Origin: Phycisphaerales bacterium
Lineage (GTDB): Bacteria > Planctomycetota > Phycisphaerae > Sedimentisphaerales > Anaerobacaceae
Direction of reading: 5' to 3'
Length of the DNA stretch: 64,000 nt
Assembly: GCA_003141315.1 (NCBI GenBank)
Contig: PLLP01000002.1
Location: 336,338 to 400,337, forward strand
Shown here: positions 19,009 through 27,288 of the stretch, one piece after another
Numbering within the stretch: the stretch's first letter is position 1
Layout: the number at the start of each line of letters is the position of its first letter
The notes under the pieces: model-generated
Databases searched by the model: none
Seen by the model: only the letters and a program-made list of their open reading frames with translations
Told to the model about the DNA's origin: nothing
Position numbers and translations under genes: made by a program

Positions 19009-19033
19009 CGCAGCAGGTCCGCCTGCGGCGGAT
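19009..19033. repeat. GC-rich palindromic repeat (copy 3) before fusA
   Basis: CGCAGCAGGTCCGCCTGCGG continuing CGGA; the core TCCGCCTGCGGCGGA is nearly the same as the copy at 6077. It ends about 18 bases before the fusA ATG and would place a hairpin close to the ribosome-binding site. Confidence 0.6.
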
Positions 19034-19051
19034 TAAACAAAAAGGATAAAA

Positions 19052-21127
19052 ATGTCGGTTGATTTGGAAAAAATTCGTAATATCGGAATTATCGCACATA
19101 TCGATGCCGGTAAGACTACCGTATCGGAGCGGGTGCTTTATTATACAGGCAAGATTTACAAAATGGGCGAGGTTCACGACGGTACCGCGGTGATGGATTA
19201 TCTCGAAGAAGAACAGAAAAGGGGGATAACCATTACGTCGGCGGCGACCAGGTGCCCGTGGCGCGATTGCCATATAAACCTTATCGATACACCGGGGCAT
19301 ATTGATTTTACCGCCGAGGTGGAGCGGTCGCTGCGGGTGCTCGATGGTGCGGTGGTGGTTTTTGACGGCAGCGAAGGAGTCCAGGCCCAGAGCGAAACGG
19401 TCTGGAGGCAGGGCAGAAAATATAATCTTCCGTTTATCTGTTTTATCAACAAAATGGATAAAACCGGCGCCGATTTCGAGATGTCTGTCGGCAGCATCCG
19501 GACCAAGCTCGCCGCGAATCCGGTTCCTGTGGAAATTCCCATCGGCAGCGACGATTCGTTTTCAGCCGTGATTGACCTTATTAACCTGCGGGCAATTTTT
19601 TACAACGCCGACCAGTTGGGTGCCAACTTCGAGGAGAGACCTATCCCGGAGCAGTACAGTAAAATCGCGGCGGAATACAGGCATCACCTGCTGGAGATGG
19701 CTGCTGAATACGATGAAGAGCTGATGGAAAAGTTTGTTCATGATAAACCCGTCGAAGCGGAGATTATAAAAAGGGCTATTCGAAAAGGAACAATCGCCTG
19801 CAAAATTCAGCCGGTGTTTGTCGGTTCAGCGCTCAAGTATATAGGTGTCCAGAGGCTGCTGGACGGCGTAGTAGATTATTTTCCTTCGCCGTTAGACAGA
19901 CCCGAAATCACCGTCCCGGATCCGGATGATAAAGATAAGAAGATTGTTATCAAGTGCGACCGGAAACTGCCGCTGGTAGCTTTGGTATTCAAGATTGCGA
20001 CTGATTCGCACGGCGACCTCGATTATATCCGGATTTACCAGGGAACTCTCAAGAGCGGCAGCCGTGTGATGGTTTCAAATCGAGGCGTTAAGGAAAATAT
20101 CACACGTCTTTTCGAAATGCATGCCGAGGACAGGATTGCCATCGAATCGGCAGGGGCGGGCGATATTGTGGCGGTGGTGGGTCTCAAGCAGGCCTTTACA
20201 GGCGATACAATTTGCGACACGCGGCATCTGGTTGCACTGCCTTCGATTACATTCCCGCAGAGCGTTATTAGTATGTCGATTGAGCCCAAAACGGGCGCGG
20301 ACAAACTCAAATTGTCGGAAGCCCTGGCAGGTTTGAGAAAAGAAGACCCGACTTTTAATTGCAAGTTTGACCCTGAAACAGGCCAGACCATTATCAGCGG
20401 TATGGGCGAGCTGCACCTGGAGATTTTGCAGAACAAACTGATTAAGGAAAAGAGAGTCGATATTCGTGTCGGCAGGCCAAAGGTGGCTTATAAAGAGGCG
20501 ATAAGCAATACAGCAGAAGCGGAAGGGAAATTCATTCGCCAGACCGGAGGCCACGGACAATACGGCGATGTCATCCTGCGGCTCGAACCTATCAGAAATG
20601 AGGAAGGCAACTGGGCAAGGGAAAATACCTTCGAAGATAAGACCATTGGCGGCTCAGTTCCGAGAGAATATATCGGTGCTGTAGAAGAGGGGTCGCTGGA
20701 TGCCCTCGGCAGCGGCATTATAGCCGGTTTTCCTGTAGTCGGAGTAAAGGTGTCTTTGCTCGACGGGTCTTACCATCCGGTGGATTCATCAGACCTGGCC
20801 TTCGAGCAGGCAGCGGCGCTGGCGGTGGAGGGGGCTCTGAAAAAAGCCTCTCCTGTGCTGCTTGAACCGATTATGAGGCTCGAAATTGAGGTGCCGGAAC
20901 AGTATTTCGGCGCTATTCAGGGCAATTTGATGAGCAAGCGGGGCCTGATTACCGACAGCAGGCAGCACGCAAACTTACGCATAATTGAGGCGAAGGTGCC
21001 ATTGGCGGAGATGTTCGGCTATTCGAGCGAGATTCGCAGTATGACCGCTGGAAGAGGCGTGTTCACAATGGAACCTTTCAGCTATGAATTGCTGCCGGAG
21101 CAGCTTGCAAAAAAAATAGTGATTTAG
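19052..21127 (+). CDS. fusA: Elongation factor G
   Basis: 691 residues; the translocation GTPase. G1 is AHIDAGKTT, G2 RGITI (canonical, unlike the EF-Tu in this window), G3 DTPGHIDFT, G4 NKMD. Domains II-V follow; domain IV contains RQTGGHGQYGDVILRLEP and domain V the C-terminal EMFGYSSEIRSMTAGRGVF. The start ATG at 19052 follows AAGGATAAA. It is preceded by a terminator and therefore needs its own promoter within the ~80-base gap, which I could not identify. Confidence 0.97.
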   Translation: MSVDLEKIRNIGIIAHIDAGKTTVSERVLYYTGKIYKMGEVHDGTAVMDYLEEEQKRGITITSAATRCPWRDCHINLIDTPGHIDFTAEVERSLRVLDGAVVVFDGSEGVQAQSETVWRQGRKYNLPFICFINKMDKTGADFEMSVGSIRTKLAANPVPVEIPIGSDDSFSAVIDLINLRAIFYNADQLGANFEERPIPEQYSKIAAEYRHHLLEMAAEYDEELMEKFVHDKPVEAEIIKRAIRKGTIACKIQPVFVGSALKYIGVQRLLDGVVDYFPSPLDRPEITVPDPDDKDKKIVIKCDRKLPLVALVFKIATDSHGDLDYIRIYQGTLKSGSRVMVSNRGVKENITRLFEMHAEDRIAIESAGAGDIVAVVGLKQAFTGDTICDTRHLVALPSITFPQSVISMSIEPKTGADKLKLSEALAGLRKEDPTFNCKFDPETGQTIISGMGELHLEILQNKLIKEKRVDIRVGRPKVAYKEAISNTAEAEGKFIRQTGGHGQYGDVILRLEPIRNEEGNWARENTFEDKTIGGSVPREYIGAVEEGSLDALGSGIIAGFPVVGVKVSLLDGSYHPVDSSDLAFEQAAALAVEGALKKASPVLLEPIMRLEIEVPEQYFGAIQGNLMSKRGLITDSRQHANLRIIEAKVPLAEMFGYSSEIRSMTAGRGVFTMEPFSYELLPEQLAKKIVI

Positions 21128-21221
21128 CTGAAAATTTTTTAGAAGTCCCCGTAAAAGGCCTCTATTAGCATTAACAAAGGTCTTTTAGATAAAAAAAATT
21201 TTAATTTTTAAAATGTTTTTG

Positions 21222-21250
21222 TTGACAGATAGAACATAAATTGATAGATA
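21222..21250 (+). promoter_or_regulatory. Promoter of the S10-spc-alpha operon
   Basis: Perfect TTGACA (21222-21227), 17-bp spacer, TAGATA (21245-21250); GATAAT two bases on is an alternative -10. A/T-rich DNA precedes it. Transcription would start near 21257, about 308 bases before rpsJ. Confidence 0.7.
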
Positions 21251-21257
21251 ATACCTT

Positions 21258-21564
21258 TTTCAGCCGTAGCGAGCAAGGCCAGGATGGTTTTGCGCAGGAC
21301 AATAGTTGGGCTGTGGCATTTCAATTATGCAGGGATGGTTGTTTAAGTTTTTGGGCTCAACTCAGGCTTTACGGTTATTATTTTGAGTTAGGCTCGTGTC
21401 ATTAAGGAAGGTAGGTTTGCCGGTTAGAAGAAGCTGTTGTTAAGATGGAATAATTGGGCTAACCGGTGAATTTAAGCCTCTCCTGCCTATGTGGTAAGAT
21501 GGGTAAATCTGAATAAGAGTTGGATTTTATCTCAAAAAAACAGGGATAAGCCTGTAAGGTATTT
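21258..21564 (+). promoter_or_regulatory. Long, probably structured mRNA leader upstream of rpsJ
   Basis: No open frame of note lies in these ~307 bases. An 8-bp inverted repeat CCGGTTAG (21420-21427)/CTAACCGG (21459-21466) and a weaker AACTCA/TGAGTT pair further up suggest folding. The S10 leader of gammaproteobacteria is bound by uL4; that element is not expected in this lineage, so any autoregulation here would use a different structure. Function is inferred only from length, position and the repeats. Confidence 0.45.
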
Positions 21565-21879
21565 ATGGCAACTGAAACAGGAAAAATTAGGATACGGATG
21601 GAATCGTATGACCACCGTTCGCTCGATTCATCTGCCAAGGAGATAGTCGAGCATGCCCGCAGGACAAATGCGAGAGTGAGCGGCCCGATACCGCTGCCCA
21701 CACGGATAGAAAGATACACAGTCTTGAGAAGTCCGCACGTGGATAAGAAATCGCGTGAGCAGTTTGAGATGCGGACGCATAAAAGGCTGATAGATATTTA
21801 CGAGGCTAACGCTCGAACGGTAGAAGTGCTTAACAGGCTTGTGGTACCGGCGGGCGTTTTTGTTAAGATAAAGGCTTAA
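21565..21879 (+). CDS. rpsJ: Ribosomal protein uS10 (NusE)
   Basis: 104 residues; 30S head protein and NusB/NusG partner in antitermination. Signatures: [20 protein letters not shown], the long loop [20 protein letters not shown] and KRLIDIY. It opens the S10 cluster after a long leader; rplC begins 4 bases after its stop. Confidence 0.97.
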   Translation: MATETGKIRIRMESYDHRSLDSSAKEIVEHARRTNARVSGPIPLPTRIERYTVLRSPHVDKKSREQFEMRTHKRLIDIYEANARTVEVLNRLVVPAGVFVKIKA

Positions 21880-21883
21880 TTTC

Positions 21884-22531
21884 ATGGCGATGCTGCTCGG
21901 AAAAAAGGTTGGAATGACTCAGGTTTATAACCAGGCAGGTAAATTGCTGCCCGTCACAGTTATACAGGCTGGTCCCTGCCCGGTACTGCAGGTTAAAAGC
22001 AAAGAGACTGATGGTTATAACGCAGTCCAGATGGGTTTTGATGATATTAAAAAGTCCCGTGCCATCCAATCTGCCGAAGGACATGCCAAAAAAGCGAATA
22101 CCGCCGCCAAGAGATTTATCAGAGAGATGAGACTGGCGGAAAGTGAGCAGACGCAATATAAACCCGGCGATGCGATTACAGTTTCGGTTTTCGCCGAAAA
22201 TAATTTTGTCGATGTTGTCGGCGTGAGCAAGGGCAAGGGTTTTCAGGGCTGTATGAAGCGGCATAAGTTTGCGGGTATGCCGAACTCGCACGGAACGGAA
22301 AGAAAACACCGTTCGCCCGGTTCAATTGCAGGCTATGGAACAGACCGCGGTCACGGCGGAGATATAAAAAAGGGCAAAAGAATGGCCGGCCATATGGGGC
22401 ATGCCAGGATTACAAGCAAGAATCATATGGTCGTTTCGGTTGATGCGGAAAATAATCTTTTAGTGGTGAAGGGCTCTGTTCCGGGGCCGCAGGGAAGTTT
22501 TGTGGTCGTAAGAAGCGCAAGGATGGGTTAA
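21884..22531 (+). CDS. rplC: Ribosomal protein uL3
   Basis: 215 residues, among the first proteins to bind 23S rRNA. Starts MAMLLGKKVGMTQVY; the central extension toward the peptidyl transferase centre contains KGKGFQGCMKRHKF and GSIAGYGTDRGHGGDIKKGK, and the C-terminus GSVPGPQGSFVVV. Length is normal. Confidence 0.97.
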   Translation: MAMLLGKKVGMTQVYNQAGKLLPVTVIQAGPCPVLQVKSKETDGYNAVQMGFDDIKKSRAIQSAEGHAKKANTAAKRFIREMRLAESEQTQYKPGDAITVSVFAENNFVDVVGVSKGKGFQGCMKRHKFAGMPNSHGTERKHRSPGSIAGYGTDRGHGGDIKKGKRMAGHMGHARITSKNHMVVSVDAENNLLVVKGSVPGPQGSFVVVRSARMG

Positions 22532-22594
22532 AGGGCAAAGTAAGCCAAAGGAAAAATTCAAAGTTAAGAATTTTTTATAAAACGGGAATAATAA

Positions 22595-23230
22595 ATGATA
22601 AGTCTGGCAGTCTACAACAGAAAAGGCAAAGAGGTTGAAAGTATAAAGGTGGATGAAGCCTCCCTCGGCGGCAGAGTCAACCATCAGCTTCTCAAGCAGG
22701 CGATTGTGATGTACCACGCAAATAAACGCGTCGGTACCGCTGCTACCAAAAATAAATCGCTGGTGGAAGGCTCAACCAGAAAGCTGTATAAACAGAAACA
22801 TACCGGAAACGCCAGGGTAGGCCAGTTGAGAACCGCAAAAAGGGTCGGCGGCGGCGTCACCTTCGAAAAGAAGTCCAGAGATTTTGGCAAAAATATGCCC
22901 AGAAAACAAAGAAGACTGGCGGCGAATCAGGCAGTCCTCGAAAAAATCCTCAGTGGCAATTGCCTGCTGCTCGACGAGTTGAAGATGGAAAAACCAAAAA
23001 CAGCGGAGTTTGCCGATATTCTGGATAACCTTAAGATAAACCGCAGCTGTCTTGTGATGATAGCCGCAGCTGATGACAATATCTGTAAATCTGTCAGAAA
23101 TATTCCAAAGGTGTCGGTAATGCCGGTAGTGCAGATTAACGCCGGCGATGTTTGCAATCATATGAAAGTATTATTTACAAAAGACGCTTTTTTGGCGCTT
23201 CTGAACAAAGGCAAAGAGGGGGAGAATTAA
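22595..23230 (+). CDS. rplD: Ribosomal protein uL4
   Basis: 211 residues, lines the exit tunnel. The tunnel loop contains STRKLYKQKHTGNARVGQ and GGGVTFEKKSRDFGKNMPRK, as in other bacteria. In E. coli it also represses its own operon; whether it does so here is unknown, but the long rpsJ leader leaves room for it. Confidence 0.95.
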   Translation: MISLAVYNRKGKEVESIKVDEASLGGRVNHQLLKQAIVMYHANKRVGTAATKNKSLVEGSTRKLYKQKHTGNARVGQLRTAKRVGGGVTFEKKSRDFGKNMPRKQRRLAANQAVLEKILSGNCLLLDELKMEKPKTAEFADILDNLKINRSCLVMIAAADDNICKSVRNIPKVSVMPVVQINAGDVCNHMKVLFTKDAFLALLNKGKEGEN

Positions 23231-23249
23231 AACAACTCTTTAAGCAAAT

Positions 23250-23528
23250 ATGGAAAATTACAGCGTAATAATTCGGCCTTTAATAACTGAACAGAGCACA
23301 CATCTTGCCAACGTCAAGGGTGCGTATTCTTTTGAAGTAAATCCGCAGTCCAATAAATACCAGATAAAAGAAGCCATACAAAGTACGTACAACGTGAAGG
23401 TTCGAAAAGTGCGGACTGCCAACCGCGCGGGCAAAGTGCGGCGAAGAGGCAGGGTGATGGGACAGAAGACCAACTGGAAGAAGGCGATTGTGTATCTGGA
23501 AAAGGAATATCATATAGACTTGTTCTGA
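23250..23528 (+). CDS. rplW: Ribosomal protein uL23
   Basis: 92 residues at the tunnel exit, docking site for trigger factor and SRP. ENYSVIIRPLITEQST at the N-terminus and KVRKVRTANRAGKVRRRGR in the rRNA-binding loop identify the family. Starts 20 bases after rplD. Confidence 0.95.
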   Translation: MENYSVIIRPLITEQSTHLANVKGAYSFEVNPQSNKYQIKEAIQSTYNVKVRKVRTANRAGKVRRRGRVMGQKTNWKKAIVYLEKEYHIDLF

Positions 23529-23545
23529 TTTTCGCAGAGGCGGTT

Positions 23546-24397
23546 ATGGGAATAAAAATTTATAAGCCAACAAGTGCGGGCAGGCGCAACAGCTCGGTTA
23601 ATGATTACGCGGAGCTTACGGCGTTTGTGCCGGAAAAGTCGCTTTGCGTAAGAATAAAAAAGGCAGGCGGCAGAAATCATTCCGGTATGACAATGGTAAG
23701 GTTCAGAGGCGGCGGCGCAAGAAAAATTTACCGCTTAATCGACTTTAAACGGAATAAAGACGGCTTAACCGGCAAGATAGCAACAGTTGAATACGACCCC
23801 AACAGAAACTGCTTTATATCCCTCGTCCACTATGTTGACGGCGAAAAGCGATATATTTTGTCGCCTTTAGGAATCAAGGTCGGCGATACGGTCGAGAGCG
23901 GAGCGGTATGCGAGCCGAAAACCGGCAATTGTATGCCTCTCGAAACGATACCGGCGGGTCTTGAAATTCATAATATCGAAATGAACGTCGGCCAGGGCGG
24001 CAAACTTGTGCGATGCGCGGGCGACGCGGGCAAGATTGTTGCCAAGGAAGGCAACTGGGTGACGGTTGAGCTTCCCAGCGGCGAGATGCGTATGCTGCGA
24101 AGCCAGTGCCGGGCCACCATTGGAAGATTGAGTAATCCTGACGACCAGAATATAACATTAGGAAAGGCCGGCAGGAGCCGTTGTCTCGGCAAAAGACCCC
24201 ACGTTCGCGGGAAGGCTCAGAACCCCGTCTCACACCCGTTGGGCGGCGGCAAAAAACGCTCTAACGGCGGAAGACATCCCTGCTCGCCGACAGGCGTCCT
24301 TGCAAAGGGCGGCAAAACCAGAAGCCCGAGAAAAAACAGCAGCAAATGGATTATTCGAAGACGCAGGGCATCAGCGCAGGGACAGCTGGCGGTATAA
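23546..24397 (+). CDS. rplB: Ribosomal protein uL2
   Basis: 283 residues, close to the peptidyl transferase centre and needed for subunit joining. Most blocks are standard (GRNHSGMTMVRFRGGGARK, EYDPNRNCFISLVHY). The highly conserved bacterial C-terminal signature DHPHGGGEGR reads SHPLGGGKKR (about residues 231-240): the critical first His is kept, the Asp before it and the second His are not, and Glu-Gly is Lys-Lys. The following GGRHPCSPTG is also a variant of GKHPVTPWG. Confidence 0.96.
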   Translation: MGIKIYKPTSAGRRNSSVNDYAELTAFVPEKSLCVRIKKAGGRNHSGMTMVRFRGGGARKIYRLIDFKRNKDGLTGKIATVEYDPNRNCFISLVHYVDGEKRYILSPLGIKVGDTVESGAVCEPKTGNCMPLETIPAGLEIHNIEMNVGQGGKLVRCAGDAGKIVAKEGNWVTVELPSGEMRMLRSQCRATIGRLSNPDDQNITLGKAGRSRCLGKRPHVRGKAQNPVSHPLGGGKKRSNGGRHPCSPTGVLAKGGKTRSPRKNSSKWIIRRRRASAQGQLAV

Positions 24398-24502
24398 TAA
24401 AAAGTAAAAATTGTGGATTGTTTTATACAAGATTTATTTGAACAGGTTTTAACGGTAAAGTGTAAGCCCGGCAGGCCGGGAAACCGAAATTGAGGGTATT
24501 AT

Positions 24503-24781
24503 ATGGGAAGGTCTTTGAAAAAAGGACCGTTTGTTGATGCAAAGCTGTTTGCCAAGGTGAACAAACAGATTGAGGCAAATACCAAGGAGCCTATAAAGAC
24601 CTGGGCAAGAAGATGCACAATAATACCGGAGTTTGTCGGTTTTACTTTTATGGTGCATAACGGCAGAATGTTCCTGAAGGTCTTTATCACAGAGGATATG
24701 GTTGGCCATAAGCTCGGTGAATTCTCGCTCACAAGGGTATTCAGAGGACATTCGACGAGGAAAGTTGAAACAGAGGCTTAA
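24503..24781 (+). CDS. rpsS: Ribosomal protein uS19
   Basis: 92 residues, 30S head, paired with uS13. [19 protein letters not shown] and [20 protein letters not shown] then [14 protein letters not shown] are typical. GAGGG precedes the ATG at 24503. The 105-base gap before it shows a short GCCCGGCAGGCCGGG inverted repeat and nothing else. Confidence 0.97.
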   Translation: MGRSLKKGPFVDAKLFAKVNKQIEANTKEPIKTWARRCTIIPEFVGFTFMVHNGRMFLKVFITEDMVGHKLGEFSLTRVFRGHSTRKVETEA

Positions 24782-24806
24782 AGAAACTAATAGAAGATAG
24801 ACGGCT

Positions 24807-25394
24807 ATGTTAAGTGCAGAAAAATTAAAAAAACTTAGTACAGACAAAAAAGTAACGACCGAGCAGCTCGCAGGGCAGATTGTTCGCGGCGGGCTGGATA
24901 AGAGAAAAGCGGTATCAGCCGTTCGTAACTGGAAGAAGGGTCTTGAAGTCCCGATTCCGCGAAAGGCTGATGTCGAGAATCTCGCGGCGGTTTTGGGTGT
25001 TGCGGTAAGCCAGGTATCGCAGTGGCGGTCTTGTTACCGGTATGCTCCCGGCTCGCCGCGCAAGGCAGGCCTGATTCGAAATCTTATCGTCGGCAGAGAC
25101 GTACAGGATGCGATGGACATATTGAAATTTACCCGCAAGAGAGCGGCTGCTATGGTGAATAAGGTTCTCAAAAGCGCAATTGCTGATGCAGAAGAGCAGC
25201 AGGCAAATGTGGACAATTTATATATAAGCGATGTCCGCATAGATGATGCCGGCATAAGGATGGGGACAAAGCGTTTTCGAGCCAAAGACAGGGGCAGAGC
25301 ACATTCGATTTCGAAAAAGGCCTGCCATATTACCGTCATAATAACTGAAGAAGCTGCTGCGGTCAGGCAGGTTAAAGCTGCCGCAGCCGAATAA
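24807..25394 (+). CDS. rplV: Ribosomal protein uL22 with an N-terminal helix-turn-helix-like extension
   Basis: 195 residues against ~110 in E. coli. The uL22 core starts at about residue 76 (CYRYAPGSPRKAGLIRNLIV, VQDAMDILKFTRKRAAAMV, then KDRGRAHSISKKACHITVII) and is complete, including the tunnel hairpin. Residues 1-75 are extra. They include TTEQLAGQIVRGGLDKRKAV, SAVRNWKKGLEVPIPRK and ADVENLAAVLGVAVSQVSQW, a run of helices resembling an XRE/Cro-type helix-turn-helix (NW..G..VP..., LA..LGV). No closer ATG in frame could give a normal-length protein (the next Met lies inside the core), and the frame is continuous with no shift. The extension would sit on the solvent side of the 50S. Its role is unknown. 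Confidence 0.93.
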   Translation: MLSAEKLKKLSTDKKVTTEQLAGQIVRGGLDKRKAVSAVRNWKKGLEVPIPRKADVENLAAVLGVAVSQVSQWRSCYRYAPGSPRKAGLIRNLIVGRDVQDAMDILKFTRKRAAAMVNKVLKSAIADAEEQQANVDNLYISDVRIDDAGIRMGTKRFRAKDRGRAHSISKKACHITVIITEEAAAVRQVKAAAAE

Positions 25395-25436
25395 ATTTAG
25401 TGAAAAAAAGTTGAGTTTAAAAAGACAGAGTGTTTT

Positions 25437-26279
25437 ATGGGACAAAAGGTATCACCAATAGGTTTTAGAACAGGAATAACCAGGGGCTGGATGAGCGTTT
25501 GGTACGCGCCGAAGGCCAGCTACGGTGATTTTCTAGTCGAGGACCAGAAGATTCGCCGGTTTATTGACAAGAAATATAACCGCCAGATGCCGAAAGGGGC
25601 TGTCTCGCGGGTTGAAATAGTCAGGACACGCAACGAGGTTAAGGTGATGTTGAACAGCGCAAGGCCAGGCATAATAATTGGCCCGAGGGGTGGCGAAGTC
25701 GAAAAACTCCGTGAGGAGCTTGAGGCCCTTACCGGACGAAAGGTTACGGTTAATGTTACGGAAATTAAGGAGCCGGACCTTGATGCGAACCTCGTGGCGG
25801 AGGCTATTGCCGAACAGTTGATTAAAAGGGCGGCATTCAAAAGAGCGATGAAGCAGTATTGCGAGATGGTAATGAATGCCGGCGCAAAGGGAGTAAAGAT
25901 TATGTGCAGCGGCCGTCTGGCGGGTGCGGAAATAGCCAGAAAAGAAATGATGAAGATGGGCAGCGTTCCCCTTCATACGCTCAAGGCCGACGTGGATTAT
26001 TCGACAGCGACAGCCGTGACCACTTATGGCTGTATAGGTATAAAGGTTTGGATTCATAAAGGCGCCTTTGGAGAAATACTTGAGCCAAAGCCAAATCGCG
26101 GCATGAGGCGCAGCGGCGGCGGCGGTGGTGGCGGTGGTGGTGGCAGGCCGACAAGACGAGGCCCTTCACATGGTCATGGTCATAGAGCAGTTGAGGCACC
26201 GGCTGCACCGGCTCCGCAAACAGATAATGCTGCTAATGCAGCACCGGAACAAAATGAAGGCACTGCGGAGACTAAATAA
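25437..26279 (+). CDS. rpsC: Ribosomal protein uS3 with low-complexity C-terminal tail
   Basis: 280 residues against ~210-235 usual. KH domain (about 40-110) with GPRGGEVEKLREELEALTG; C-terminal core with RLAGAEIARKEMMKMGSVPL and HKGAFGEI. After about residue 222 comes a run of ten Gly encoded by a GGC/GGT microsatellite (26113-26146) and an Ala/Pro/Asn/Glu tail. The core is normal; the tail would hang from the 30S head near the mRNA entrance. Confidence 0.96.
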   Translation: MGQKVSPIGFRTGITRGWMSVWYAPKASYGDFLVEDQKIRRFIDKKYNRQMPKGAVSRVEIVRTRNEVKVMLNSARPGIIIGPRGGEVEKLREELEALTGRKVTVNVTEIKEPDLDANLVAEAIAEQLIKRAAFKRAMKQYCEMVMNAGAKGVKIMCSGRLAGAEIARKEMMKMGSVPLHTLKADVDYSTATAVTTYGCIGIKVWIHKGAFGEILEPKPNRGMRRSGGGGGGGGGGRPTRRGPSHGHGHRAVEAPAAPAPQTDNAANAAPEQNEGTAETK

Positions 26280-26326
26280 GTTTTAAATTTAAGATTTATA
26301 AAGCTTACAGGCAGGGATTTTAACTT

Positions 26327-26746
26327 ATGGCGATGATGCCGAAAAGAGTGAAGTATCGTAAAAGCCAGCGCGGCAAAATGAAAGGCAACGCTTCGAGAGG
26401 CAATTTCGTTACTTTCGGAGATTTCGGTCTGCAGGCCCTCGAAATGAGCTGGGTGACGGCAAAGAATATAGAAGCCGGCAGAGTCGCGGCAACGCACCAT
26501 CTGCATCGTGAGGGCAGGGTTTTCGTGCGGATATTCCCGTACAAGCCTGTGAGCAAAAAGCCTCTCGAAACCAGGATGGGCAAAGGCAAAGGCGAACCGG
26601 AAATCTGGGTCGCCAGGGTCAGGCCGGGCCAGATCTGTTTCGAGGTCGGAGGCGTCTCCGAGGAAATGGCAAAGCAGGCACTGTCGAGGGTTGCACATAA
26701 GATGCCGATTCGGTGCAGGTTTATAAAACGCAGACATGCGATTTAA
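26327..26746 (+). CDS. rplP: Ribosomal protein uL16
   Basis: 139 residues, A-site side of the central protuberance. [40 protein letters not shown] and the C-terminal [11 protein letters not shown] fit the family. Followed by rpmC. Confidence 0.96.
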   Translation: MAMMPKRVKYRKSQRGKMKGNASRGNFVTFGDFGLQALEMSWVTAKNIEAGRVAATHHLHREGRVFVRIFPYKPVSKKPLETRMGKGKGEPEIWVARVRPGQICFEVGGVSEEMAKQALSRVAHKMPIRCRFIKRRHAI

Positions 26747-26787
26747 TTTGTAAAACTTTTTGATGCTGAAGGAAAGGTTTGTTTCCA

Positions 26788-26979
26788 ATGAAGGCTGAGC
26801 AGTACAGGGAAATGGGTGCAGAAGAGCTTGTCGATAAGTGCGACGAGCTGAAGAAAAAATTATTCGAGATGCGCTCACAGTCTGTCACGGAAACGCTTGA
26901 AAATTCCAAGAGCATACGTGATACGAGGCGCGAAATCGCCAGGATATTGACGGTGATACACCAGAAAGAGAATAAGTAG
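26788..26979 (+). CDS. rpmC: Ribosomal protein uL29
   Basis: 63 residues at the tunnel exit. ATG at 26788 with GGAAAGG upstream. KAEQYREMGAEELVDKCDEL and the C-terminal helix DTRREIARILTVIHQKE give the two-helix hairpin. Its TAG stop shares one base with the GTG of rpsQ. Confidence 0.93.
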   Translation: MKAEQYREMGAEELVDKCDELKKKLFEMRSQSVTETLENSKSIRDTRREIARILTVIHQKENK

Positions 26980-27257
26980 TGGAAGAAAGTACGCCAAAAC
27001 AGCAGGAAAAGAGCGGACAAAAGGACGCTGTCGTAGTAGGAAAAACGGGCGACAAAAGCATTAAGGTTGCCATAGATTATACGTTAAAGCATCCGAAATA
27101 TGGAAAGTATATGCGACGCCGGACTATTCTCAGTGTTCATGACCAGGCTAACACGGCGACGGTTGGTGATGTAATCGAGATAGCACAATGCAAGCCTTAC
27201 AGCAAAACCAAGAGATGGCGTCTTGTTAAGGTCGTGAAAAAAGTGGTTGCCAAATAA
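26979..27257 (+). CDS. rpsQ: Ribosomal protein uS17
   Basis: 92 residues. It starts at a GTG overlapping the rpmC stop (TAGTG), so translation is probably coupled. OB-fold core: VVVGKTGDKSIKVAIDYTLK, HPKYGKYMRRRTILSVHDQ and VGDVIEIAQCKPYSKTKRW. The first ~15 residues (rich in Glu, Gln, Lys) extend a little beyond the usual N-terminus. Confidence 0.94.
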   Translation: MEESTPKQQEKSGQKDAVVVGKTGDKSIKVAIDYTLKHPKYGKYMRRRTILSVHDQANTATVGDVIEIAQCKPYSKTKRWRLVKVVKKVVAK

Positions 27258-27288
27258 TGGCGGCAGAAATTAAGAAGGGATTACTGAA

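Noticed and set aside
6077-19033. GC-rich repeats as a CRISPR array
   Set aside because: Copies are far apart in different gaps, are palindromic, vary in length and have no regular spacers or cas genes.
21154-21187. Hairpin AAAAGGCC/GGTCTTTT after fusA
   Set aside because: Long loop, one G-U pair and no following T-run; too weak to call a terminator.
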